A stretch of 21,359 bases of DNA, from positions 1-21,359 of IMG/VR virus record IMGVR_UViG_3300010334_000330. One strand, 5' to 3'. The position numbers were made by a program, and so were the translations under genes. This document shows positions 6,016-10,971 of the stretch, piece by piece. The notes under the pieces were generated by a model. The model was given only the letters and a program-made list of their open reading frames with translations. It had not been told where the DNA came from and ran no database searches. Source of the DNA: a virus. The number at the start of each line of letters is the position of its first letter. Positions within the stretch are counted from its first letter, which is position 1.

Positions 6016-6218
6016 TTGCTCTCTCCTCTTTGTAGGTTGTCAATTTTGATCGACGCGCTTTCCATTATGCTGTCGAAAATTATGCCGTCAATACTGTAAG
6101 AACTCAAGACCTTTCGGGTGATATCTTCGGGGAATCCTTGAAGGATTAACTCCTTCACTATCGCCTCCTCCACCTCAAACCCGCACTCTGTACGGCTAAC
6201 TCCTGCCTTGTTAATCAT
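6012..6218 (-). CDS. Hypothetical protein (68 aa)
   Basis: I take the ATG with first base 6218, preceded by AAAGAGAGAGAAG, over a GTG 30 bases upstream that would lie deeper in the neighbouring gene. The 68-residue product is helical in appearance (ECGFEVEEAIVKELILQGFP, then DITRKVLSSYSIDGIIFDSI). It ends RGESK, coded by the next ribosome-binding site. No known family. It overlaps the upstream gene by eight bases. Confidence 0.6.
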   Translation of the reverse strand: MINKAGVSRTECGFEVEEAIVKELILQGFPEDITRKVLSSYSIDGIIFDSIMESASIKIDNLQRGESK

Positions 6219-6378
6219 CTTCTCTCTCTTTCTCGTGTAGATATCCACCCATAGTCGAGACTAGGTTTGTGTGGATTACTAGTGAGCCGTATGTGTCTTC
6301 TGTGATATGCGCGTTCGGCATATTCTCTTCAACCCATTCCTTCAGGTCTTTGAGTGTGTCTATCTCCTGTAGTTGCAC
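6211..6378 (-). CDS. Hypothetical small protein (55 aa), GTG start
   Basis: A 55-residue frame starting at GTG (first base 6378) with AGAGGGCGAA upstream; an in-frame TGA eight codons earlier limits the start. The sequence begins VQLQEIDTLKDLKEWVEENM, an amphipathic helix, followed by a strand-like GSLVIHTNLVSTMGG and a charged end. No family recognised. A competing ATG-initiated frame on the same strand ends early and is less likely. It follows a gap holding two hairpins. Confidence 0.5.
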   Translation of the reverse strand: MQLQEIDTLKDLKEWVEENMPNAHITEDTYGSLVIHTNLVSTMGGYLHEKEREDD

Positions 6379-6400
6379 CTTCGCCCTCTTTCTCTCTCAT

Positions 6401-6461
6401 CTGTCGTCTTTTGACTACAGACCGCCGTGCAGGGCAACCAATCCCTGCACGACAGACCGCC
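6401..6461 (-). other. Intergenic pair of hairpins flanked by direct repeats
   Basis: GTGCAGGG (6427-6434) pairs perfectly with CCCTGCAC (6443-6450) over an eight-base loop. The 10-base sequence ACAGACCGCC occurs directly on both sides (6417-6426 and 6452-6461). A second hairpin pairs CTGTCGTC (6401-6408) with GACTACAG (6413-6420), seven of eight bases, over a T4/A4 loop. The element fills one of the few gaps of the - strand operon, right after the stop of the membrane mini-gene. It may affect RNA stability or translation. The strand is inferred from the operon. Confidence 0.5.
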
Positions 6462-6462
6462 T

Positions 6463-6594
6463 TCAGTAAGTCTTGCCCGTCGCCTTGCAATAAATCCAGT
6501 AAACCAATTCCACGCCCTGCCATAAGAGCCAGCCTCCGACCGCGTAAGCGGTCAGGGCGAGCATTATGGAGAGAAAGTATTCAATTTCGCTCAT
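6463..6594 (-). CDS. Small membrane protein (43 aa)
   Basis: A 43-residue protein with one or two close hydrophobic segments (YFLSIMLALTAYAVGGWLLW then VELVYWIYC), a short acidic N-terminus (MSEIE) and a basic end (KATGKTY). Its ATG (first base 6594) overlaps the upstream stop as ATGA; a longer in-frame extension to 6744 runs across the whole zinc-ribbon gene and is rejected. It may be a host-membrane-acting peptide such as a small holin or superinfection protein, but this is only inference from size and hydrophobicity. Confidence 0.6.
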   Translation of the reverse strand: MSEIEYFLSIMLALTAYAVGGWLLWQGVELVYWIYCKATGKTY

Positions 6595-6752
6595 TCGTCC
6601 GACCCTGTACATTCTGAGCAGTTGTCTTCGTCCTCTCGCTCTATCAGGTCGCACTGCTGGCAGTTGAGTTCGTGGTCGTCGTCGCTGTGGATTGTGTGAA
6701 TGGCTTCGCCATAACCACAGTTTGGACATTCCAAAGAGTTCCAATCGCTCAT
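6591..6752 (-). CDS. Small triple-CxxC zinc-binding protein (53 aa)
   Basis: A 53-residue, acidic protein with three CxxC knuckles: LECPNCGYGE, NCQQCDL and NCSEC. The first two would form a zinc ribbon; the third may bind with His residues in AIHTIHSDDDH. The start overlaps the upstream stop as TAATG and the end overlaps the membrane mini-gene as ATGA. It is the largest zinc-binding member of the operon. Function unknown. Confidence 0.65.
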   Translation of the reverse strand: MSDWNSLECPNCGYGEAIHTIHSDDDHELNCQQCDLIEREDEDNCSECTGSDE

Positions 6753-6952
6753 TAGTTCTCCCCCTTCAGAATTGAGAGGACTAGACCGAGAGCGTCAGAA
6801 AAGCCCTCAGCATAGGTTCTGTCCATAGAGAGCATAGCGTCTGAGTAGTCGCTCTCCTCTTCTACTTCCTGAGCCACTTCTAGATTCTTCTCTGCTTCTT
6901 TCGCTTCTGCCTCAACCTTTGCGATGAGTTCTACGATTGTGTTCTGATTCAT
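6752..6952 (-). CDS. Coiled-coil-type hypothetical protein (66 aa)
   Basis: A 66-residue, acidic, helix-rich protein: VELIAKVEAEAKEAEKNLEV followed by DRTYAEGFSDALGLVLSIL. Heptad-like Ala/Leu/Glu spacing suggests a coiled coil or helical hairpin. The YAEGFxDALxxVLxxL ending is seen in many small phage proteins with no known role. AGAGG precedes the ATG, and the TAA overlaps the next start. Upstream lies a structured gap (6986-7040). Confidence 0.65.
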   Translation of the reverse strand: MNQNTIVELIAKVEAEAKEAEKNLEVAQEVEEESDYSDAMLSMDRTYAEGFSDALGLVLSILKGEN

Positions 6953-6985
6953 TTATTAACCTCTTCTGTTGGTTGTTGGTTATTA

Positions 6986-7040
6986 CTGACCTCGTCAGCG
7001 ACCGCGTAACGATCGGACGCCTCACGGCGTTTCGGTCTTA
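6986..7040 (-). ncRNA. Three-hairpin element, copy A
   Basis: Read on the - strand, it starts at the TAA stop of the upstream gene with TAAGACCGAA. It then forms hairpin 1 (ACGCC-GTGA-GGCGT), one C, hairpin 2 (CGATCG-TTACG-CGGTCG, one G-U wobble in RNA) and hairpin 3 (CTGAC-GAG-GTCAG). Copy B at 7250-7306 has the same order and spacing but different stem sequences. The wobble pairs only on the - strand RNA. No U-run follows, so it is not a simple terminator. Function unknown. Confidence 0.65.
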
Positions 7041-7229
7041 TGCTACGCGAAGGGTTGCCCAGCTATTTCCCTCGTTAGCCTTCTCAATCGCCTCCGATAC
7101 CATCGCCTGAAAAGCCTGCTTGAGTAGCGCGTTTCGGTCTTCCTCAGATAGTGAGAGCAAGGCTCTCGCTGTTGAGTTGGTCTCGTCTAGGTCTGTTGCT
7201 AGTTCGATTGAATAGTTGATGGTTGTCAT
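7038..7229 (-). CDS. Hypothetical protein (63 aa)
   Basis: A 63-residue protein beginning MTTINYSIELATDLDETN and continuing with a helical LSLSEEDRNALLKQAFQAMV segment. It ends WATLRVA immediately at the start of hairpin element A; its TAA is part of that element. AGAGAGAACA precedes the ATG. It lies between the two copies of the three-hairpin element, so it is the only gene bracketed by them. No family recognised. Confidence 0.6.
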   Translation of the reverse strand: MTTINYSIELATDLDETNSTARALLSLSEEDRNALLKQAFQAMVSEAIEKANEGNSWATLRVA

Positions 7230-7249
7230 TGTTCTCTCTTTTCTGTTTG

Positions 7250-7306
7250 CTGACCTCGTCAGTACCCGCCTTACGGGTAGACCGCCCTGAGGCGGTTTCG
7301 GTCTTA
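7250..7306 (-). ncRNA. Three-hairpin element, copy B
   Basis: On the - strand: TAAGACCGAA (the TAA is the stop of the upstream gene), hairpin 1 (ACCGCC-TCAG-GGCGGT), one C, hairpin 2 (TACCCG-TAAGG-CGGGTA) and hairpin 3 (CTGAC-GAG-GTCAG). All three stems are perfect. Hairpin 3 and the leading ten bases are the same as in copy A, while both strands of stems 1 and 2 changed together, which argues for conserved base pairing. It lies about 20 bases upstream of the start of the 63-residue gene. Confidence 0.65.
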
Positions 7307-7666
7307 TATCCAGCGCTGATTGAGTTCGTACCCTGCTCTCTCCTTCTCAGGGTAAAGGACGCTTGAGAGGTTATAGACAAGGTGAAAACCCATATCCATA
7401 CCGACGCCCTGTACCTTGATTACGTTGTATCCGTCCACTTGCGTACACTTCTCGCCTAGTGCCTGAGCGACGGCGTAAGTAATATCCAAGAGTCCTCCGT
7501 CCTTGATTACCTTGAGGGAGATGGCGCGGGTCATACCTGACGCGCTGACGCGTCGTAGGATTGTGTACACTTGGCGATTGTCTCCAAGAAGTTCCAAGAC
7601 TTGGCGCTTGCCTGACTGTTGGACTTGGTGAGCGTTGAACGCTCTGCGTGCTGTTTTGGTTGTCAT
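7304..7666 (-). CDS. Conserved-type phage protein, GMDMGFHLVY motif (120 aa)
   Basis: I start it at the ATG with first base 7666, after AGAGGCAAAGA; an in-frame extension to 7741 would cross a likely promoter. The 120-residue product has YTILRRVSASGMTRAISL (34-51) and GVGMDMGFHLVYNLSSVLYP (87-106), and ends GYELNQRWI. I recall this combination from a widespread phage and plasmid hypothetical family of unknown function. It is the first gene of the - strand operon, so it is probably expressed first. Its TAA is part of the three-hairpin copy B. Confidence 0.7.
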   Translation of the reverse strand: MTTKTARRAFNAHQVQQSGKRQVLELLGDNRQVYTILRRVSASGMTRAISLKVIKDGGLLDITYAVAQALGEKCTQVDGYNVIKVQGVGMDMGFHLVYNLSSVLYPEKERAGYELNQRWI

Positions 7667-7707
7667 TCTTTGCCTCTTTCGTGTGGTTGGTTGTGTCCAC
7701 AGGGAAG

Positions 7708-7737
7708 AAGATACGCCCCCGCAATTAGCAGGGTCAA
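7708..7737 (-). promoter_or_regulatory. Candidate sigma-70-type promoter for the - strand operon
   Basis: On the - strand TTGACC (7737-7732, five of six to consensus) is followed after 18 bases by TATCTT (7713-7708, four of six). Transcription would begin near 7700 and give a roughly 35-base leader to the first gene at 7666. Position and spacing are good but the -10 box is weak. A palindrome lies just upstream at 7750-7762. Confidence 0.4.
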
Positions 7738-7749
7738 CCATTTCAGCCC

Positions 7750-7762
7750 GTTATTCGATAAC
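7750..7762. promoter_or_regulatory. Palindrome 1 (possible operator)
   Basis: GTTAT-TCG-ATAAC is a perfect 5-3-5 palindrome lying just upstream of the candidate -35 box of the leftward promoter. It contains TCGATAA, which recurs at 7816-7822 within palindrome 2. A dimeric repressor or activator could bind it; no regulator gene is identifiable in the window. Confidence 0.4.
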
Positions 7763-7813
7763 ACTTTCATAACGATTTGCTGAGAGCCACCTGTGAATTG
7801 TTGCCCTGTTCAA

Positions 7814-7829
7814 TGTCGATAAGTCGACA
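7814..7829. promoter_or_regulatory. Palindrome 2 (possible operator)
   Basis: TGTCGA-TAAG-TCGACA is a perfect 6-4-6 inverted repeat. It shares TCGATAA with palindrome 1, about 61 bases away, close to six helical turns. This spacing would suit cooperative or looping binding of one regulator, but that is inference. Confidence 0.4.
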
Positions 7830-7850
7830 ATATGAAAGGCGGTCGGGTCT

Positions 7851-7870
7851 AAGTTACTGACGGGTAACTT
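7851..7870. promoter_or_regulatory. Palindrome 3 (possible operator or hairpin)
   Basis: AAGTTAC (7851-7857) and GTAACTT (7864-7870) form a perfect 7-base inverted repeat around TGACGG. It precedes the G-rich tract and the DnaA-box array. It could be an operator or part of a replication origin. Its sequence is unlike palindromes 1 and 2. Confidence 0.4.
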
Positions 7871-7958
7871 GCAGGGTCGAGGTCAGGTCGAGGGTTAGGG
7901 TGTGCAGGGGTGCCGTTTAATTAGTGACCCCTCCTATCTCTTGCAATACGGCAAGAAC

Positions 7959-8003
7959 TTATCCACATTGTTATCCACAGGCTGTGGACAGTGCTGTGGA
8001 CGG
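7959..8003. promoter_or_regulatory. DnaA-box array, candidate replication origin
   Basis: Two perfect DnaA boxes TTATCCACA lie at 7959-7967 and 7971-7979. They are followed by two reverse-oriented near-boxes, TGTGGACAG (7983-7991) and TGTGGACGG (7995-8003). All four starts are exactly 12 bases apart. An AT-rich stretch follows within about 100 bases and could be the unwinding element. Host DnaA binds such boxes to open origins; phages rarely carry so regular a set. A further GTGTCCACA lies at 7693-7701. Confidence 0.6.
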
Positions 8004-8143
8004 CTGGCAACGGGGTCGGGCGTGGCGCAAACAGACACCCCCTGTGTTAAGTTTTGACGGCTATGGTACATATACTCCCTGCAAAAATATATTTCCTAAA
8101 GTGAAACGGATCTGATATAGCCTCTGACCTGCACTTATACTGT

Positions 8144-8156
8144 ATGTGTTACACAT
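8144..8156. promoter_or_regulatory. Palindrome 4 (possible operator)
   Basis: ATGTGT-T-ACACAT is a perfect 6-1-6 palindrome. It overlaps the downstream side of a possible rightward -10 (TATACT at 8136-8141; CTGATA 18 bases before it is a weak -35), which would be a typical repressor position. Promoter support is weak. Confidence 0.35.
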
Positions 8157-8223
8157 CACATTCTAAAAACGCAAACAGCTCTTTTTTTAGCGCCTTATAT
8201 ATAGTAGGGGAGTAAAACGGGGA

Positions 8224-8310
8224 AGTGGTCCGGTTTACGAACCCTACGCTTCGGGTGAAACCCTTCGCGTAGCCCCCTAGGGCGAAGCGCCCAGTACCAC
8301 TAAACGGGCC
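8224..8310. ncRNA. Compact four-helix RNA-like element
   Basis: A closing stem AGTGGT (8224-8229)/ACCACT (8296-8301) encloses three hairpins. P2 is GGTT-TACG-AACC (8232-8243). P3 is CTACGC/GCGTAG (8244-8272), with symmetric TTC/TTC internal loops and a GGGT-GAA-ACCC tip. P4 is GGGCG-AAG-CGCCC (8280-8292). Every stem is perfect, and the block is much more G+C-rich than its flanks. It is not a tRNA: loops are too short and there is no T-loop. Bases 8301-8310 (TAAACGGGCC) can instead pair imperfectly with 8228-8237, suggesting an alternative fold. The strand cannot be fixed because no wobble pairs occur. Confidence 0.55.
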
Positions 8311-8436
8311 ATAGTTCTATCTAAATATAGATCACTGGTATATCAATATGTGAGACAGATAGCCTAGTAAAAAATTGCTACTTCCCTAGTATAAATGAAA
8401 TCCAATTCCGGCCGATTTTACTATTAGGAGCATTAC

Positions 8437-10296
8437 GTGGCAGAGAACTCAGCAGATATAGCCAAGAGGATTATCCTCGGCTGTGTGGCAGAAGGTATGA
8501 CCATTGACGCCGCTTGCGGCTTCGCTGGTAAATCTATGAAGACGTATGAGTACTACCGTCGCACCGATAAGGTATTTGCAGACAAGGTAGATCGTACAAG
8601 GTTAGGTCTGAAAGACAAGGCCTTTGCTTCCGGCGATGTTCACGATATTAACTTCGTGGAGTTCCGTCAGAAGTTTCTACACTCTAAGACTTTCCCACAT
8701 CAGATAAATCTGATTGATGTGATTGAAGGACGTGAGCCTAGCTGGCTACATCCCAGTATGAAGTTTGAACCAGGGCTGGCATCTAACCGAGTCCTAATTA
8801 ACATACCTCCCAACCACGCCAAATCCATTACGGTCACCGTAGACTATGTAACGTGGAAGGTAGCCCAGAACCCGAACTTCCGAGTTCTGATTGTATCCCA
8901 GACGCAGCAGCTAGCTGCCGACTTTCTCTACGCCATCAAGCAAAGACTGACGCATCCTATGTATGCAGACCTCCAAAGTGCTTATGCTGCTGGTGTAGGG
9001 TTTAACTCTAAGACAGCCTCCTGGCAGGCAACCCGCGTCACCTTTGGTGATGAGCTTCGTGAGTCTAGCGAAAAAGACCCGAACATCGAGGCCGTCGGTA
9101 TTGGCGGTCAGATCTACGGCAAGCGTGCCGATATGATTATCGTAGACGATGCGGTAACGCTAAAGAACGCAAATGAGTTTGAGAAGCAGATACGCTGGCT
9201 AACCCAGGACGTGAGATCTCGTCTTAACCCTACAGGTAAACTTGTAGTCATTGGTACTAGAGTTGCCTCAGTAGATTTGTACCGCGAGCTACGCCAAGAA
9301 GACCGATACCCAGGCGGTCTTGTTCCTTGGAAATATCTTGCGATGCCAGCACTCCTTGAGATTAACGAGGACCCCGACAAGTGGGTTACCTTATGGCCAG
9401 CCTCTGATGCTCCATTCGATGGACAAGAAGAAGCCGATAAGGATGAGAATGGTCTTTACCCTAGATGGTCTGGACGCAATCTTTACAATGAGCGTCAGGC
9501 TATGGACGCGAGTACGTGGGCTCTAGTATATCAACAACAGGATGTATCTGAAAACGCTGCATTCGACCCAGTATGTGTTCGTGGTTCTATGGACGGTATG
9601 CGTAAAGCAGGACGTCTGGAGATGGGCCACCCAGGTCATCCCAAGGATTTAAGTGGCTTCAGTTTTATCTGTGGTATGGACCCAGCGATTGTAGGAGATA
9701 CCGCTGCGGTCTGTTATGCCATTGATAGATCTACCAGTAAGCGCTACATCGTAGACGTTATGAAAATTACGCGTCCGTCACCGCAGCAAATTCGTGACAT
9801 TATTATTAACTGGACTCAGCTTTACAGCCCGTCCGAATGGATTATTGAGAAGAACGCATTTCAAGCTTTCTTGACTCAGGACGAAGGTATCCGTCAGTTC
9901 CTTGCAGGACGTGGCGTTGTACTGCGTGAGCACCATACCGGTTCTAATAAATGGGATACCGGATTCGGTGTGGCATCTATGGCTACGCTCTTTGGTACTA
10001 AGCAAGCAGATGGCAAGCACCATAGAGATAACCTAATACATCTACCTAGTGATCAGACAGAGAATATCAAAGCCCTAGTAGAGCAGTTAATTACCTGGAC
10101 TCCTACGACTAAGGGTAAGACCGATATCGTAATGGCTCTCTGGTTCTGTGAGATTAGAGCAAGAGAGATGCTCAACTATGGACAGTACGCTACGCATCAC
10201 CTTAAAAACCCTTTCCTATCTCGTGCCGAGCTAGGGAAACGTGTAGTCATTAACATTGACGAAGCACTAGCAGCACAAAATAAAACATTCGTATAG
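8437..10296 (+). CDS. terL: Terminase large subunit with N-terminal helix-turn-helix
   Basis: This 619-residue protein is the DNA-packaging motor. The ATPase has Walker A NIPPNHAKS (residues 122-130), Walker B MIIVDDA (233-239) and a motif III VIGTR (271-275). The nuclease has GMDPA (Asp415), IIEKNAFQ (Glu471) and TDIVMALWF (Asp563). Residues 1-56 (AEGMTIDAACGFAGKSMKTY and following YYRRTD) resemble the helix-turn-helix of small terminases, and no separate small terminase gene is seen next to it. The GTG start follows TTAGGAG, nine bases away. It begins the rightward head operon. Confidence 0.92.
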   Translation: MAENSADIAKRIILGCVAEGMTIDAACGFAGKSMKTYEYYRRTDKVFADKVDRTRLGLKDKAFASGDVHDINFVEFRQKFLHSKTFPHQINLIDVIEGREPSWLHPSMKFEPGLASNRVLINIPPNHAKSITVTVDYVTWKVAQNPNFRVLIVSQTQQLAADFLYAIKQRLTHPMYADLQSAYAAGVGFNSKTASWQATRVTFGDELRESSEKDPNIEAVGIGGQIYGKRADMIIVDDAVTLKNANEFEKQIRWLTQDVRSRLNPTGKLVVIGTRVASVDLYRELRQEDRYPGGLVPWKYLAMPALLEINEDPDKWVTLWPASDAPFDGQEEADKDENGLYPRWSGRNLYNERQAMDASTWALVYQQQDVSENAAFDPVCVRGSMDGMRKAGRLEMGHPGHPKDLSGFSFICGMDPAIVGDTAAVCYAIDRSTSKRYIVDVMKITRPSPQQIRDIIINWTQLYSPSEWIIEKNAFQAFLTQDEGIRQFLAGRGVVLREHHTGSNKWDTGFGVASMATLFGTKQADGKHHRDNLIHLPSDQTENIKALVEQLITWTPTTKGKTDIVMALWFCEIRAREMLNYGQYATHHLKNPFLSRAELGKRVVINIDEALAAQNKTFV

Positions 10297-10305
10297 GAGA
10301 CTAAA

Positions 10306-10446
10306 ATGGCAGCAGCAAAGAAGAAGATTTCACCAGCAATGAAGAAGAAGGCTTATGCAATGGCTGAAAAGGCTGAACCAAAGGCTGTAAAGGCTAAAGA
10401 AATGAAAGCTGGTATGGCTATGATGATGAAGAAAAAGGGTAAATAA
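10306..10446 (+). CDS. Basic Lys/Ala/Met-rich mini-protein (46 aa)
   Basis: A 46-residue, strongly basic protein (AAAKKKISPAMKKKAYAMA, ending MMMKKKGK) with AGGAGA just before its ATG. The composition resembles a DNA-binding tail or disordered cationic peptide. It sits between terminase and portal, and a second 46-residue basic protein lies just after portal (12748-12888). It may neutralise packaged DNA or be a minor virion protein, which is inference. Short repeats make homology hard to judge. Confidence 0.7.
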   Translation: MAAAKKKISPAMKKKAYAMAEKAEPKAVKAKEMKAGMAMMMKKKGK

Positions 10447-10448
10447 TT

Positions 10449-10631
10449 ATGACAATTACACCAAGTTGGATGACCAACGCAGAAGGTGAAGAAGTCTACA
10501 TCGATAAAGGTGCAGTAACTATGCCTCAGATGAATGAAGAGACAGACGCTAAGTACTCAGCTGGTAAGGCTCAGGCACTAGCAAATGACTATGTAGAATG
10601 GCCAACTAAAGTAACAGGACTTGAATACTAA
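10449..10631 (+). CDS. Hypothetical small protein (60 aa)
   Basis: A 60-residue protein starting two bases after the previous stop, with AAAGGG as its ribosome-binding site. The sequence (SWMTNAEGEEVYIDKGAVTM, then AKYSAGKAQALANDYVEWP) is acidic to neutral with no cysteine or membrane segment. It is not recognised. Its place between terminase and portal suggests a head-assembly or packaging accessory role. Confidence 0.7.
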   Translation: MTITPSWMTNAEGEEVYIDKGAVTMPQMNEETDAKYSAGKAQALANDYVEWPTKVTGLEY

Positions 10632-10632
10632 T

Positions 10633-10962
10633 ATGGCAATGACATATGACCAATACCAGAACAGACGTTCTTGGCTTGTTGATACTGCAGAAACTCCTGC
10701 TGATAAAAAGAAACTTGCTTCTGATCTAGCAAAACTAGATGCTGAATATAAAGCTTCAAAAGCAGCTAAAGGTACACAGGCAGATCATCACGTAACCGAT
10801 AACAATAGCCACACACAACCCGTTAAGCCAACAGGTTCTTTAACTGGAGATGCTGCTGTTAATGAATATCAGCGTCAAATTTCTCCAGAAGGAATGAAGC
10901 AATCTCAAGACAACATTCGTAAGGCAACTGACAAGAAGTATCCAGGCCTTTACAAGAAGTAA
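10633..10962 (+). CDS. Hypothetical hydrophilic protein (109 aa)
   Basis: I use ATG 10633 over an in-frame TTG 12 bases earlier; ATG 10639 is also possible. The product is a charged, Lys/Ala/Asp-rich helix (TPADKKKLASDLAKLDAEYK) followed by a Ser/Thr/Asn/His linker and a basic end (KATDKKYPGLYKK). It looks partly disordered, as scaffold- or packaging-associated small proteins often do. No domain is recognised. It ends nine bases before the portal start. Confidence 0.7.
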   Translation: MAMTYDQYQNRRSWLVDTAETPADKKKLASDLAKLDAEYKASKAAKGTQADHHVTDNNSHTQPVKPTGSLTGDAAVNEYQRQISPEGMKQSQDNIRKATDKKYPGLYKK

Positions 10963-10971
10963 GGATTACTA

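Larger units (their letters stand above)
7667..8436. other. Divergent control region without genes (770 bases)
   Basis: This gap lies between the - strand operon and the terminase gene. It has, in order: a candidate promoter (7708-7737), three palindromes (7750-7870), a G-rich tract with GGTCGAG-like repeats (about 7872-7913), a 5-base inverted repeat CTTGC/GCAAG (7940-7955), the DnaA-box array (7959-8003), an AT-rich stretch (about 8085-8105), a palindrome at 8144-8156, a folded GC-rich element (8224-8310), and a palindrome at 8319-8332 (ATCTA-AATA-TAGAT). An open frame at 7924-8115 has no start signal and crosses the DnaA boxes, so it is not called. Confidence 0.75.

Noticed and set aside
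7872-7913. G-rich tract as a G-quadruplex
   Set aside because: Only three tight G-runs of three or more are close together, and the next lies far away; repeats are irregular, so it is only mentioned as a composition feature.
7924-8115. Open frame of 63 codons on the + strand
   Set aside because: It has no ribosome-binding site, its composition is not protein-like, and it crosses the DnaA-box array and palindromes.
8224-8301. Possible tRNA gene
   Set aside because: The fold is cloverleaf-like, but the closing stem has six pairs, the loops are three or four bases, the central arm is too long and no T-loop or anticodon loop is present.
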